A stretch of DNA of 64,000 bases from Pedosphaera sp. (GCA_025359965.1 JANYDC010000107.1:83801-147800), one strand, 5' to 3'. Positions 17,613-28,500 are shown, numbered from the stretch's first letter. Notes: generated from the letters alone by a model not told the origin. Numbers and translations are program-made.

Positions 17613-18886
17613 GTCGTTTCTTCCCCAGCCAAGCCGGTATTCGAAGCAAGCAGCGGCGTTCGTTTTTCACCTGTTGGGAACCAAATACGGAAAGTTGTCC
17701 CCACATTGGCATGGCTCTCAAGATCAATCCGGCCATTGTGCTCCCTCACGATGCGTTGGACTATCATCAGACCCAAACCGCTGCCCTTGGCTTTGGTCGT
17801 ATAAAACGGCTCAAAAATACGATTGAGCATCTCTTGAGGGATGCCTGAACCCGTGTCCGAAATGGCAACCCAAACGCCTGCTGAAGATGTCCCGGTCTGC
17901 AAAGTAAGGCACCCATCCTGGGCCATTGCCTGCATGGCGTTTTTAATCAAATTAACCAAAACCTGTTTGATTTGGCTGCGATCCAAGGGGGCCAGGGGGA
18001 GGTTAGGGGATGGCTTCTCGATCAATTTCTGTCCGCGATTCTCGATCTCGGGCCGCAAGAGATCAGCCGTTTCCCGCACAATTTCATTCAGCGAGGTCAT
18101 GGCGGTCTGAAGCGGACGCGGGCGCAATGCCTCCAGAAACTGAGTAATGATGTAATCAAGCCGGGTAATCTCGCCTTTGGCAACGCGGATGTATTCGTCC
18201 AGCTTGTCCAGACTTTCCGCGCTGCGATCAACCTCCGGCTCAGTGCGCATGCCAAGGGCCACTCGCCGGAATCTCCCCGGTTTGACCGGAGCGACGGGTT
18301 TGATTCTCAGTTTACGCGCCTCGCGCTCCATTAATTGAAGATGAATATGCAAGGCGTGCAAAGGGTTGCCAATTTCATGGGCCACGCTGGCCGCCAACAA
18401 AGTCAAGGCCTGCACCCGCTCGGATTCAATGGCTTCAAAGGTCTTCTGGCGCGCTTCCGTGGCATCGCGCAAGATAAGGGCTACGCCGGCTGAACCACTG
18501 CGCTCCCCATCCAAGGGGGCGGCATAGAGGTGAATGAACCTTAATTGAGGATAGTGAACCTCAAATTCCTGACGGATAACGCGCGTCCCTCCCTGGGCAT
18601 CAAGGCGCGATAATGTTTCCCAGTCCAGCTCTGGGAAATGTTTCTGAACCGGTTCCCCTTCCGAGCCTGATGGGAGGCCTAGCAGACGGGTTGAAGCCTC
18701 GTTGAAATAAAGAATGCGACCCTGCTCATCCACCACTAGCACGCCATCCTCAATCGTGTTAAAAAGCGTTTCAAGAAAGCTGCGCTCGCGGGCCAGGCGA
18801 TGGACCACAGCCTGCAAGCCTTGGGCATCAAGGCGCCCGATTTGGCCGAGCACTTTATCCAGGAAAGTGGATTTAACGGGAGGCAT
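17609..18886 (-). CDS. PAS-domain sensor histidine kinase
   Basis: A 425-residue, apparently cytoplasmic kinase without membrane segments. A PAS domain occupies about residues 35-145 (TIEDGVLVVDEQGRILYFNE). The HisKA domain has the phosphoacceptor His170 in VAHEIGNPLHALHIH. The ATPase domain carries the N box VNLIKNAMQAMAQ, the G1 box ISDTGSGIPQEM and the G2 box GSGLGLMIVQRIV. It is the cognate partner of the sigma-54 regulator it overlaps. The layout resembles the NtrB/NtrC plan, so the signal is probably internal, for example redox or ligand sensed by the PAS domain. Confidence 0.93.
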   Translation of the reverse strand: MPPVKSTFLDKVLGQIGRLDAQGLQAVVHRLARERSFLETLFNTIEDGVLVVDEQGRILYFNEASTRLLGLPSGSEGEPVQKHFPELDWETLSRLDAQGGTRVIRQEFEVHYPQLRFIHLYAAPLDGERSGSAGVALILRDATEARQKTFEAIESERVQALTLLAASVAHEIGNPLHALHIHLQLMEREARKLRIKPVAPVKPGRFRRVALGMRTEPEVDRSAESLDKLDEYIRVAKGEITRLDYIITQFLEALRPRPLQTAMTSLNEIVRETADLLRPEIENRGQKLIEKPSPNLPLAPLDRSQIKQVLVNLIKNAMQAMAQDGCLTLQTGTSSAGVWVAISDTGSGIPQEMLNRIFEPFYTTKAKGSGLGLMIVQRIVREHNGRIDLESHANVGTTFRIWFPTGEKRTPLLASNTGLAGEETT

Positions 18887-18913
18887 GGTGATTGTTAATT
18901 CCCGAAAAGCAAT

Positions 18914-19912
18914 TCACATCCACCGCCGTTTCTTAAAATACCAAAAAGTCAGCCCGGTGGTGACCACCATGATCGACGTGGCGATTAAATACCCATGCTT
19001 TGAATGCAATTCCGGCATTCCCTCGAAATTCATCCCATACCAAGTGCCAATCACCATGAGCGGCGTGGTGATTACAGTGATCAGTGTCAGCAGTTTGACC
19101 ACTTCACCCGTTTGATTTGAGCTCATGCTAAGGTAGACATGCAACAAACCGGTGATGCTGTCCGTATAGCTCTGGGCAAGCGTTGAGATGTTGAACAACC
19201 CGTCGTACACCCCCCGGTAATAGGGAACCATGTGGGCGCGGATCAATTTGAACTCTCCTGCGGCAAACCTTGCCAAAACCTCCCGCTGGGGGCCGATGAT
19301 TTGCCGCAAATGCAGCACTTCTTTTTTTAACTGCACGATCCGCGTGAGTTGCTTTGGGTGCGAGGCTTGGACAACTTCCTCCTCCAAGGCGGCGATTTCC
19401 AGCGATAACTCTTCCAGAGCAGGTTTGTAGTTGTCCACGATCGCGTCCAAAAGGCTGTGAGCCACTCGATCAGGAGCCCTGGCAATGTGTACGGTGCTGC
19501 GCAGGCAGCGGTCTTCCACATGATGCACCGATTTTAGAGGAACCTCGTGGAAGGTGACCAAGAAGTTTTTCCCGAGAAAAAAATTCAGCTCGCTCGTGGC
19601 AAATACTCCGTCGGACCGGCTGTAATCCACAGCATGGATCACAATAAACAGGTAGGGCGCAAATTGATCACCTTCTTTGGGGGAATACTCATCGACCTTG
19701 GGTGAGGAGGATGCGCTTACGCAATCCTCAACCGACAACGGGTGAAAATGGAAAACACCCTCTAAAATCCGGCGGGCCTCAGGATCAGTGGGCTTTTCCA
19801 GATCCACCCAGAGGAACAGATTGGTATCCGCCAAAAGGGTGGGCATCAGGAATAGGTCGATATCCTGCGAATGCAAGCGACCCTGAGTGGTGAAAGCGAA
19901 TGAGCGGATCAT
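18914..19912 (-). CDS. corA: CorA-type magnesium/cobalt transporter
   Basis: A 332-residue CorA protein. The signature GMN tripeptide is present (IGTWYGMNFEGMPELHSKHG) between the two C-terminal membrane helices, preceded by a long cytosolic funnel with the stalk helix. The tail is basic (WYFKKRRWM), as expected for the cytosolic C-terminus. I chose the ATG at 19912 (MIRSFAFTTQ) because GGAGGT sits about ten bases upstream; a GTG at 19948 would add twelve residues. It sits 27 bases before the histidine kinase gene's distal end but is probably unrelated to polysaccharide. Confidence 0.9.
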   Translation of the reverse strand: MIRSFAFTTQGRLHSQDIDLFLMPTLLADTNLFLWVDLEKPTDPEARRILEGVFHFHPLSVEDCVSASSSPKVDEYSPKEGDQFAPYLFIVIHAVDYSRSDGVFATSELNFFLGKNFLVTFHEVPLKSVHHVEDRCLRSTVHIARAPDRVAHSLLDAIVDNYKPALEELSLEIAALEEEVVQASHPKQLTRIVQLKKEVLHLRQIIGPQREVLARFAAGEFKLIRAHMVPYYRGVYDGLFNISTLAQSYTDSITGLLHVYLSMSSNQTGEVVKLLTLITVITTPLMVIGTWYGMNFEGMPELHSKHGYLIATSIMVVTTGLTFWYFKKRRWM

Positions 19913-20035
19913 AGTGCGTCCCACCTCCAAAATGAGACAATCTGACACACAATGATGCTTGAGCGTCTGAACGTCAAGAACTCTCGAGTATTTGAACTGG
20001 ATTACAACTGCGCGCCGCCGCAGCCGGTTTCCAAG

Positions 20036-21442
20036 TTATCGCATAAGGACGCGTTCCAATTGCTGAACCGCTTTACGAACTTCAGGGCTGACTTCCATTC
20101 TGTCCTGAACTTTGCGGCATGCGTGCATGACCGTGCCATGATCACGCCCGCCAAAAGCATCACCGATGGAGTGGAGGGACCGATCGGTAAGCCGACGGGA
20201 AAGATACATGGCGATCTGACGGGGAAAGGCAATGTTCTCCGGGCGACGCTTGCCGGTCATGTCCGCCATGCGGATGTCGTAGTGCTCCGCCACCTTTTTC
20301 TGAATGATGTCTATGCTTAAGGTGACGCGCCCATCCTCAGCCAGGACACCACGGAGCAAATCTTCGGCGATCTCGACCGTCATGGGCTTGCCGGAAAGAA
20401 TGGCAAAAGTCGCCACCCTGATCAGCGCGCCTTCCAAACGGCGAACATTGGCACGCACACGAGAAGCGATGAGATTAATGACACCATCTGGCAGGGTGAC
20501 CCCCATGGTCCGTTCCTTTTTGCGAAGAATGGCCGTGCGGGTCTCAATGTCGGGCGGCTGCAAATCAGTAACCAGACCCCATTCAAAACGAGAGACAAGG
20601 CGGTGTTCCAAATTTTTCAATTCGCCCACGGGGCAGTCGCAGGTCAGCACGATTTGTTTGTGGGCTTCGTGCAAAGTGTTGAAAGTATGGAAAAACTCCT
20701 CCTGAATCCGCTCTTTCCCGGCCAAAAATTGAATATCGTCGATCAACAGCAAGTCCGGCTGGCGGTAACGCCGACGAAATTTGGCCAATTGATTGTTCTG
20801 AATGGCGTCGATGTATTCGTTGGTGAATTTCTCACTTGAGACGTAGGCCACCTTGAGGCTTTTACGCAAGCTCATGGCATGCTGGCCGATGGCGTGTAGA
20901 AGGTGGGTTTTACCTAAACCCACTCCACCATACAAAAAGAGAGGGTTGTACGATTTGCCCGGGGCTTGGGAAACTGCTAGAGCGGCCGCATGAGCAAAAC
21001 TGCTGTTCTCTCCGACCACGAAGGTCTCAAAGGTATTCTTCGGGTTGAAAATAGCATCGCGGTGAGTGGGCGTGCCACGTTCAGCGACGACTTCCGTGAT
21101 CGTGGCATCCTCAAACAAATTTGCATTGCCTGAAAGAGCTGGGACGGTTTGTCCGTCGCGGCTGGCCACTTTGAACTCGATTTCGATGGGCTTGGAGGCA
21201 GCGTGGCAGAGGGAATCCTTCAGCAGCCCCATATAATTGTCGGCCAACCACATTTTCCAAAAGTCGTTTTCGACTTCGAGCACGATTTTATCGGCGGTGG
21301 ACTCAGAAACACGAATAGGGGCAAACCAAAGCTTATAAATCTCTTCAGACAACAAACTTTGTAACAATTGCTGGGCACTGGCCCAAATTTTTGCTCCTGC
21401 AAGTTCCATGTCGGTTTGTTCCAGAAAGGCTGTTTTATTCAC
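20036..21442 (-). CDS. dnaA: Chromosomal replication initiator DnaA
   Basis: DnaA, 468 residues. Domain I spans about residues 15-90, followed by a linker. The AAA+ domain has Walker A YGGVGLGKTHLLHAIGQH, Walker B LLIDDIQFLAGKERIQEEFF and sensor residues. Domain IV carries the DNA-binding signature GGRDHGTVMHACRKV (usual form GGRDHTTVxHA). The longest frame begins with GTG at 21442; an ATG at 21409 (MELAGAKIW) gives a shorter N-terminus and is equally possible. It initiates replication at DnaA boxes; candidate boxes lie just upstream. Confidence 0.97.
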   Translation of the reverse strand: MNKTAFLEQTDMELAGAKIWASAQQLLQSLLSEEIYKLWFAPIRVSESTADKIVLEVENDFWKMWLADNYMGLLKDSLCHAASKPIEIEFKVASRDGQTVPALSGNANLFEDATITEVVAERGTPTHRDAIFNPKNTFETFVVGENSSFAHAAALAVSQAPGKSYNPLFLYGGVGLGKTHLLHAIGQHAMSLRKSLKVAYVSSEKFTNEYIDAIQNNQLAKFRRRYRQPDLLLIDDIQFLAGKERIQEEFFHTFNTLHEAHKQIVLTCDCPVGELKNLEHRLVSRFEWGLVTDLQPPDIETRTAILRKKERTMGVTLPDGVINLIASRVRANVRRLEGALIRVATFAILSGKPMTVEIAEDLLRGVLAEDGRVTLSIDIIQKKVAEHYDIRMADMTGKRRPENIAFPRQIAMYLSRRLTDRSLHSIGDAFGGRDHGTVMHACRKVQDRMEVSPEVRKAVQQLERVLMR

Positions 21443-21929
21443 TGGTTAAAGTAACGGGTTTGTCACGCTGTTTTGCTGTGCAAAACCGTCCCGCCCAACC
21501 CGACAAAACCCTGTGCCGATGCTCGGCATGACAGATGCTTGATCCCCCAACAAATAAACTGTGCAAGTATCTTCATTTCAACGTATTACAAAATATTCGA
21601 CCACTCAACCAGACCCAGAGCCGAGTATTCATCCTGCTATCGGCATCTCACTATCGGTATGCGCCAAGTAGTAGGGGAGTTCGGCCCCTCTGGCTAGGGA
21701 AACCTATTCAAAGTTATTCGCGAGTTATTCACAGCCTCAAAACCCCAGTAAAATAGGGCTTTTGTTACGATTTTGAGGAGAAAAAAGAGTTAAGCTTTCG
21801 CCCATTATTCCGATAACAGCTGTCAATCTATTTCACAAACCAGGTCAGGAAAAAGACGAACAACTTTCAGCGCGCCATCAAAGCATGCTTGCCGTGCGCG
21901 GTTTTGCGGAGAAATTGGGTTGGCGTGGC
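21443..21929. other. 487-base gap upstream of dnaA, possible origin or dnaA promoter
   Basis: No gene is visible between dnaA and glnB. The stretch contains AT-rich runs, for example around 21550-21600 and 21765-21835, and DnaA-box-like 11-mers at 21713-21734. It could be the dnaA promoter with autoregulatory boxes, or part of oriC. The number of good boxes is too small to call an origin. Confidence 0.4.
21713..21734 (+). promoter_or_regulatory. Two tandem DnaA-box-like 11-mers
   Basis: GTTATTCGCGA (21713-21723) is followed directly by GTTATTCACAG (21724-21734). The second contains TTATTCACA, one mismatch from the consensus TTATCCACA. A third partial match (TTATTCACT) lies at the start of dnaA, 21435-21443. 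Direct tandem spacing of one helical turn suits cooperative DnaA binding. Confidence 0.5.
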
Positions 21930-22334
<405 letters not shown>

Positions 22335-22380
22335 TCAAAAACACCTGCTGAATTCGACGAATAATAGAACCGCATGCCTT

Positions 22381-22962
22381 TCAAGAAGGATTGGATGGAG
22401 ATCGGCGGAACTTGGTCAACAGCCAATCAAGCACAGCCTGCTGGTCTTGAATGGTGGCCCTTCGTATCTGCGAGAGCAGAAGTATGCGATCAGGCTTGGG
22501 CGGAGCAGCGTTTTGAAGACCCTCATTGCAATTCGAGCAGACCGCCCGCAAATTGCCGGGCGTGTCCTCCCCACCCTTTGATTTATCAATGATATGACCC
22601 ATCACCAGTCGAATTTTGCGGGATTCGTTGAAAGGATCGATATCGCTGGCAGCGATGCCACACATCTGACATGTGTAGCCGTTCCTTTCGAGAACATAGG
22701 CCATGGTCTCTTTTGAAATGCCACGCTTGAAAGCAGGTCGACGCTTATCTGTTTCGACCAGATATTGGCCAGGTTTTAAGTCGGAACGATCTTTATGAGA
22801 GAGAATTTGGTAGCCCTCTTCGTCTCTCAACTCACGTAAACGCCGCCCCCACTCTGCCCGCCAACCTGATGCTTCCTGAAGCTCGTTTCTGTCGATGACT
22901 CTCCCGATGTTCGCCATCAAATAATCGAGAATTAATTGTTTGGAGCCTTTTTGTTTTGGCAT
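22381..22962 (-). CDS. HNH endonuclease, likely restriction enzyme of a type II system
   Basis: A 193-residue protein. Residues about 10-80 look like a winged helix or SAP-like DNA-binding segment (LILDYLMANIGRVIDRNELQ). The C-terminal half is an HNH nuclease: a zinc knuckle with CQMCG and CSNCNEG, the catalytic VMGHIIDKSKGGEDTPGNL and the asparagine of GNLRAVCSN. It overlaps the 3' end of the C5 methylase gene by 31 bases, the classic arrangement of a restriction-modification pair. The recognition sequence is unknown. The tight overlap ensures that the methylase is translated first. Confidence 0.85.
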   Translation of the reverse strand: MPKQKGSKQLILDYLMANIGRVIDRNELQEASGWRAEWGRRLRELRDEEGYQILSHKDRSDLKPGQYLVETDKRRPAFKRGISKETMAYVLERNGYTCQMCGIAASDIDPFNESRKIRLVMGHIIDKSKGGEDTPGNLRAVCSNCNEGLQNAAPPKPDRILLLSQIRRATIQDQQAVLDWLLTKFRRSPSNPS

Positions 22963-23972
22963 GATTTACGGGAATTCGAAGCGTTGTCCAACAATCTTAA
23001 CTGAGCGGCATCCTGATCCGAGCGCAAGGAAATCCTCTGACGAAGCAGCGCTCTGTGAATAGAGATCCCGACCGCCTTTGCAACCAAGGGGGGGAAAGCG
23101 TTGCCGACTTGTCTGTAAGCGGCGGTTTTGCCACCCATAAATTCCCATTCATCGGGGAAGCTCTGAATCCGGGCAACCATGCGCACAGTCAGACGCGGCA
23201 AGCCATCTTCCGCGAAATTCTCCGCAGGGGCTTCATTGGCTATGCCCATGCCGTCTACTCCAAGCTCGCGCCACTGTTTCTTCGCGCGAGTAGGTCCTAA
23301 GTCCGGCCCCCCATGTTTTTTCGAACCACCCACCACAGTTGGGGCAATGCGGTTGGCACGAGCAGCCCAGCCCTCCGCACCTGCCCAGCCACTGGTTCCC
23401 ATAAGGTCAACCAACGTGGAACCAACTGTTGCGATTCGATTTGAAACTGTAGGCCACTCAAAAAACTCAGCATCCCGAGGTTTGAGAGCAATCAAGACAA
23501 AACGGGGCCTGAGTTGTGGCACACCGAAGTTAGCTGACTGAAGTATTTGCCATTCAGGCTGATAACCAAGCCTGGCTAACTGCGCCATCAGGGTATTGCG
23601 GTATTGTTCAAACCGGGCGCCAGCCAAACCCGGAACATTCTCCAGCATAACCGCGCGTGGTTTCAGTCTTTGAATGATGGATAATGCCGTAGGAAACATA
23701 TCACGATCATCTCCCGCCCCGAGCTGCTTGCCAGCGATGCTGAATGGTGGACAAGGAACACCGCCCGCAAGAAGGTCGATGCCAGAAAAATCCTGTGGTC
23801 TAAAATTTCTAATGTCCTGCTGCAAAACATTCCAGTGAGGCCGGTTCTTTCTCAGTGTCGCGCAGAAGTGAGGTTCGTATTCCACGGCTGCGGCATGGCT
23901 AAACCCAGCCATTTCCAAGCCGATGGCCTGTCCTCCTCCGCCAGCACAAAGTTCGACGGCGGTGAGACTCAT
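22932..23972 (-). CDS. DNA (cytosine-5) methyltransferase
   Basis: A 346-residue C5 methylase. The ATG at 23972 gives MSLTAVELCAGGGGQAIGL, i.e. motif I at the N-terminus; the longer open frame upstream only mirrors the sigma-54 regulator gene. Motif IV GGVPCPPFSIAGKQ contains the catalytic Pro-Cys pair, motif VI has ENVPGL, motif VIII QLRPRFVLIAL and motif X AYRQVGNAFPPLVAKAVG. The region between VIII and IX (target recognition) is about 70 residues, short but normal for a type II enzyme. It protects host DNA from the HNH nuclease whose gene it overlaps. The pair lies between two housekeeping genes, consistent with horizontal acquisition. Confidence 0.95.
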   Translation of the reverse strand: MSLTAVELCAGGGGQAIGLEMAGFSHAAAVEYEPHFCATLRKNRPHWNVLQQDIRNFRPQDFSGIDLLAGGVPCPPFSIAGKQLGAGDDRDMFPTALSIIQRLKPRAVMLENVPGLAGARFEQYRNTLMAQLARLGYQPEWQILQSANFGVPQLRPRFVLIALKPRDAEFFEWPTVSNRIATVGSTLVDLMGTSGWAGAEGWAARANRIAPTVVGGSKKHGGPDLGPTRAKKQWRELGVDGMGIANEAPAENFAEDGLPRLTVRMVARIQSFPDEWEFMGGKTAAYRQVGNAFPPLVAKAVGISIHRALLRQRISLRSDQDAAQLRLLDNASNSRKSCQNKKAPNN

Positions 23973-24006
23973 AGCGTGACCCGAACGTGGTGGAAGCTTG
24001 GCCAGC

Positions 24007-25494
24007 TCAGACCGGTTCCTCCGTCTCGGCCAGTTTGCGATAGAGGGTGGCGAGGCTGATGCCAAGCATTTCCGCCGCTTTTTCCTTGTCGCCGGAGGTA
24101 TGGGCGAGGGCGCGATGCAGGTAGGTACCCTCCTGGTCACGCATAAAATTTTTGAGGGAACCCACCGGACGCACCGCATCCCTGTTGAGCGGAACCCCAG
24201 CCGTGGAAGGCTGGCCGTTGGCCTCGCCGGAGGCATAACCCTTGGCGGCGGGTCCAGAAGTTCTTCCAATTTGTAGAGGATAGAGCGCAGAAGGGGTGCT
24301 CTCGATTTCCAAACCCTTTTTACCACGAATAACCGGGGGCAAATCCTTGACCGTGATCAAGGCATCATCGCAAAGCACGCAGGCGCGTTCGATGGCATTC
24401 TGGAGTTCTCGGACATTGCCGGGCCAGTCGTAGTCCTGCATGGCCTCCATGGCTCCTTGAGTGACCTGAAACTCGCGGCCGCTTCGCGCATGGACCTTGT
24501 CTCGGAGGAAATGTGACACCAGGAGGGGAATGTCGTCCTTCCGCTCGCCGAGACTGGGCAGCGAAATTTCGATTACATTCAGCCGGTAAAACAAATCCTC
24601 GCGAAAGGTGCCGTCCTTGATCCGCTCTTCAAGATTCTCATTGGTCGCCGCCAGAACACGCACATTCACGGTGAACGGGATGTTATCGCCCACCCGGCGA
24701 ATCTCCTTTTCCTGCAAAACCCGCAGTAGGCGGCTTTGCAGCATCATCGGCATGGTGCCTATTTCATCAAGGAAGATAGTCCCGCCATCAGCTTCCTGGA
24801 AAAGCCCCTTTTTGTCGTTCAGCGCGCCTGTGAAAGATCCTTTGCGATGACCAAAAAGCTCTGATTCAAGAAGATTCTCCGGCAAGGCGCTGCAATTAAT
24901 GGGGATAAATGGGGCAAATTGTCGGCGGCTATTGAAATGCAGGGCGCGTGCAACAAGCTCCTTGCCGGTGCCACTCTCCCCCAGAATCAACACCGTGCTA
25001 TCAGTGTCCGCCACGCGTTCGATCAATTTGAACACGTCGTGCATCCGGGGCGAAGTGCCGATTAACTGGCTAAACTGGTATTTGGTCCTCAGCTGCTTGC
25101 GGAGGTAAACATTCTCCGAAACGGCGTCGTTGTAAGAAAGCGCCCTTTGGAGGCAGAGTTTTAGCTCATCAATTTTGAAGGGCTTCTCCAAATAATCGAA
25201 TGCGCCGCGCTTCATGGCCTCGACAGCGGTCTCGATGGAACCAAAGCCAGTGATAACAATAACGACTGGGGGCGGGTTCAGCGAACGGGCTTTTTGAAGG
25301 ATCTCAAGGCCGTGCGCCTTGCTCTTGTCGAGATAAAGATCCGTGATGACCAACTCAGGCACAACGGTTTCGAGGGATTCCAGAGCGCGCTGGGCGCTAT
25401 TGCACGGAAAAACCTCGTGTCCTTCGGCACGCAGCAACTCAGTCACCATTTGAACCATGGTGATCTCGTCATCTACCAACAAAACTCTGGCCAT
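24007..25494 (-). CDS. Sigma-54-dependent response regulator, orphan
   Basis: A 495-residue NtrC-family activator: receiver domain with Asp52 (LVITDLYL), sigma-54 AAA+ domain with LGESGTGKELVARALH and GSFTGA, a linker of about 70 residues rich in Gly and Pro, and a Fis-like helix-turn-helix (DKEKAAEMLGISLATLYRKL). No histidine kinase is next to it, unlike the first regulator in this window, so it is an orphan here. Its targets are unknown. The neighbouring restriction-modification genes are probably not part of its regulon; they are merely adjacent. Confidence 0.93.
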   Translation of the reverse strand: MARVLLVDDEITMVQMVTELLRAEGHEVFPCNSAQRALESLETVVPELVITDLYLDKSKAHGLEILQKARSLNPPPVVIVITGFGSIETAVEAMKRGAFDYLEKPFKIDELKLCLQRALSYNDAVSENVYLRKQLRTKYQFSQLIGTSPRMHDVFKLIERVADTDSTVLILGESGTGKELVARALHFNSRRQFAPFIPINCSALPENLLESELFGHRKGSFTGALNDKKGLFQEADGGTIFLDEIGTMPMMLQSRLLRVLQEKEIRRVGDNIPFTVNVRVLAATNENLEERIKDGTFREDLFYRLNVIEISLPSLGERKDDIPLLVSHFLRDKVHARSGREFQVTQGAMEAMQDYDWPGNVRELQNAIERACVLCDDALITVKDLPPVIRGKKGLEIESTPSALYPLQIGRTSGPAAKGYASGEANGQPSTAGVPLNRDAVRPVGSLKNFMRDQEGTYLHRALAHTSGDKEKAAEMLGISLATLYRKLAETEEPV

Positions 25495-25581
25495 GGCACA
25501 GGTTAGGTCTGCTCAACTTTTGCATCAAGCCCTCTTTCAGGCAGGAACAAAAGACCGCCGCTCCCAATGGCCAAGTTGTCA

Positions 25582-28500
25582 TCAGGGATAAAGCGGGGCA
25601 GACGATTCCACTCGGACAGGACCATCGTACAACGTTCCATCGTGGTTGTGACTTGTGATGTCCGTAGCGAAAAGTCCTTGGCTTTCGTCAAAAGGCCAGC
25701 ATCCCACCAAACCCGGTTCTGCACCAGTCAAAGCGTGATGCATCACCGTCTGAACCTCGGCGTCGGTTAATGCGCGATTCCAAATGGCGACTTCATCAAG
25801 GCTGCCGATCAAGCCTTCCCCATAACTGGCATAACGGCCAAACTGTAAAGGGGCGGAGGTTGTTGGTCCGGCGGGCAACCCGGTCCAAGACAAGGAAGAT
25901 ACTGTTGAACCATCGACCAGCAGACGCCCACCCTCCGGGGCTGCCACAAGCGCGATATGGTGCCATTGTCCATCAGCTACGTAACCACCATCGAAGCCCA
26001 ATCCTCCGTCGTAAAGGTGATTCAGACCATCTCCGAAAAACCAACCATGCACTTTACCTTCGGACAAGAAGACTGAGTAACCGTTGAAGGATGCGTCCAC
26101 GTATTTGCTCACCAATCCATGAGCTTGGAGTCCCTCATCGCTGCTTCGCATCCAAAATGAGGCGGTGAAGGGAAAAGGGTTCAGAGCAGCCTCATGAGGA
26201 ACCTCCACTCGGCTGACGCCCCCATCAAATTCCAACGCCATGCCTGCAGTGGATGGCACATCAGCACCTGAGGAAACCGCACGGTAAAAACGGAAGGGAT
26301 ACGAAGCCGCTTCAAGATCGACATCGAGAAGAGCGTTAAGAAAAGTGACCGTATTGGTGGCAAGGCTGATCCAGCTCACCAAATCGGTCGACCCCTGAAT
26401 CACCCCCCGGTCGCCGACCGGGCCGGGCCAACGAAGCTGCACTTTCGCGGAGCCGTCCGGATTCATGGCCGTCGTCGCATTCGCACCATTCTCGCTTTGT
26501 GCAGCGGGACCTACAGGCACAATCGTGAGAGAAACCACGGCTGGAACGCTGTCAATTTGTGAGTCATTCACAATGAGTTGGAAAGTGACTGTTGCTGCCG
26601 AAGCAAGACTTGGGGTGACGAAGGACGGGGTGATTGCGGCCGAATCATTTAGAGTAATGGCAGGGCCTCCCGTTTGGAGCCATCGATAGGACAGCGCATC
26701 GCCGTTCAAATCGTAGCTACCCGCCCCGTTTAACCCGACGGTCCTAGGTTCGCTCACAGCCACCACGCCCAAACCGGAGGTAACAGCAACCGGAGCCAGG
26801 TTGGACAGCGCCGCAGGAGACCCGAATCGTGCGGACGCCCAACTCGCCGGCCGATATACGCTGGATGCCGTCGGCCAGGCGACAGCAGGATCCGCAACCT
26901 CAAGACAGCCAACGAGGGGAATACTTAGGCAGGTGTTGCGCAAATAAAGGATGGTGAGCTTTGCATCGTGATTCCATCCACCGATAAGTGCCTCAGGGAC
27001 TAGAAACTCAGCGCTCCAAGTATCAATGTTTTGCATAATGTTCACACTGAAATCCTGCGGCAGTTGCGCGGCCAGCCCTACCCCATCACCACGCGATTCG
27101 TAAGGAACTCCGTTTTCATCAACTCCAAAACCGTAATCATCCGCTTGAGGGCTGGCATCTGGCGCACCGTCCGCGTTCACGTAAAAATTAATACTAGCCG
27201 GACTGGTCCCGTCGTCGGAGCGACGCAAACCATTGAAGCAAACATAGAGGGCTCCTCCGGCATGCACAAAATGAACCGATGGTTCGGGCAGGTCGGGAGC
27301 CAACCGCACCGCAGATGCAGTGGCATATCCAACATCCGCACAAAGGCCATCGAGAACCGGTGTTGCAGAGTCTCGAACGACCAAGGGCAGTATGCCAAAA
27401 AGCATTGAGGTCCGCCCAATATTGCCATCTGAATCGGCGCAGGATACGTCCAGAACATAGTCACCTGGAGCCAAATTCAACATGCCGAAAGCGTTTCCCA
27501 CCCCCGCTCTCGATTCAGGTCCGCTCAGCAACCAATGGATGGAAGAGGCATCAAGCGAACCTTCCTCCGCATCGTAAGCGAAGCCCCGCACAAGCAAATT
27601 GGTTCCATAGGGCAGCTTCTGTCCGTCGCGGAGTCCGGCAAGTGTGATGAGAGGAGCCTGCTTCGGCATGGCGAAAGTCGATGTCATTTCCATCGTGGAC
27701 AGGAACCCGTCGCTGGCAAGGACGCGCATTCTACATTTGTCGCCCTCACCTAGAAATTTCGTACTAACCGCAACGCCTGAAGCAGGTTCGTGAATCGCCA
27801 GGGTTTGCCAAGTGACGCCATCGTCATCGGTAAACTGAACAGTAAAAAAAAGAGTCTCGCTATCAGCATCCGAAGCGGACCAACCCAAGGAAAGCATTTG
27901 ATTGACCGAGTCAACAACCGGCGCGGCGAGTATCAAAGCAGGAGCGTGCGGACTCGCGGCTCTTTCGGCCAGAACACGTCCCTTGCTCAACAGTTGCAAA
28001 CGAACCACTGTGGGATCAAGCGGAACGAACTGGGAAAGTTGACGATGCTCCGAGGGACCATCGGTATAGCCTGTAGGGACGGCAGCCATATCAACTACCA
28101 GCTCGTTCGCGGCGTTGAGCAGATGCAAACGATAAGGAGAATCAGCGGCAAGAGCCTGAGAGGCAGAAATGGAGTCGTCGATTTTGGAAGCATCGAAATC
28201 TCCAGGCCCGCCTTTGATCAGGGGAAAGAGTATCCCTGAGTCGCTGGCACTGTTTAAGAGACCTTGAACGAAGAATACAGGGCCGTCAGAGGGTTGGGCA
28301 GAAGCGAAAACCTTGTGCTTGATTGAAGCGGCCTTTGCGGCATCCCCGGGAATGGAATCAATATTCCTTTGCCAGGTCTGAGGGGTTATCCAAGTGTTGG
28401 TGGCGTAGGTCATGAGGTCTGCCGCCTTCCAAGGCAGAATCAGCGTCCCTGTCCGATAATCATAACCGATGGGAGCCGCAGCGTCGGTGAGATTGGTGGT

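Noticed and set aside
23973..24326. N-terminal extension of the C5 methylase frame
   Set aside because: It lies on the same bases as the sigma-54 regulator's C-terminus in another frame and has shadow-like Pro/Arg composition; motif I begins right at the ATG at 23972.
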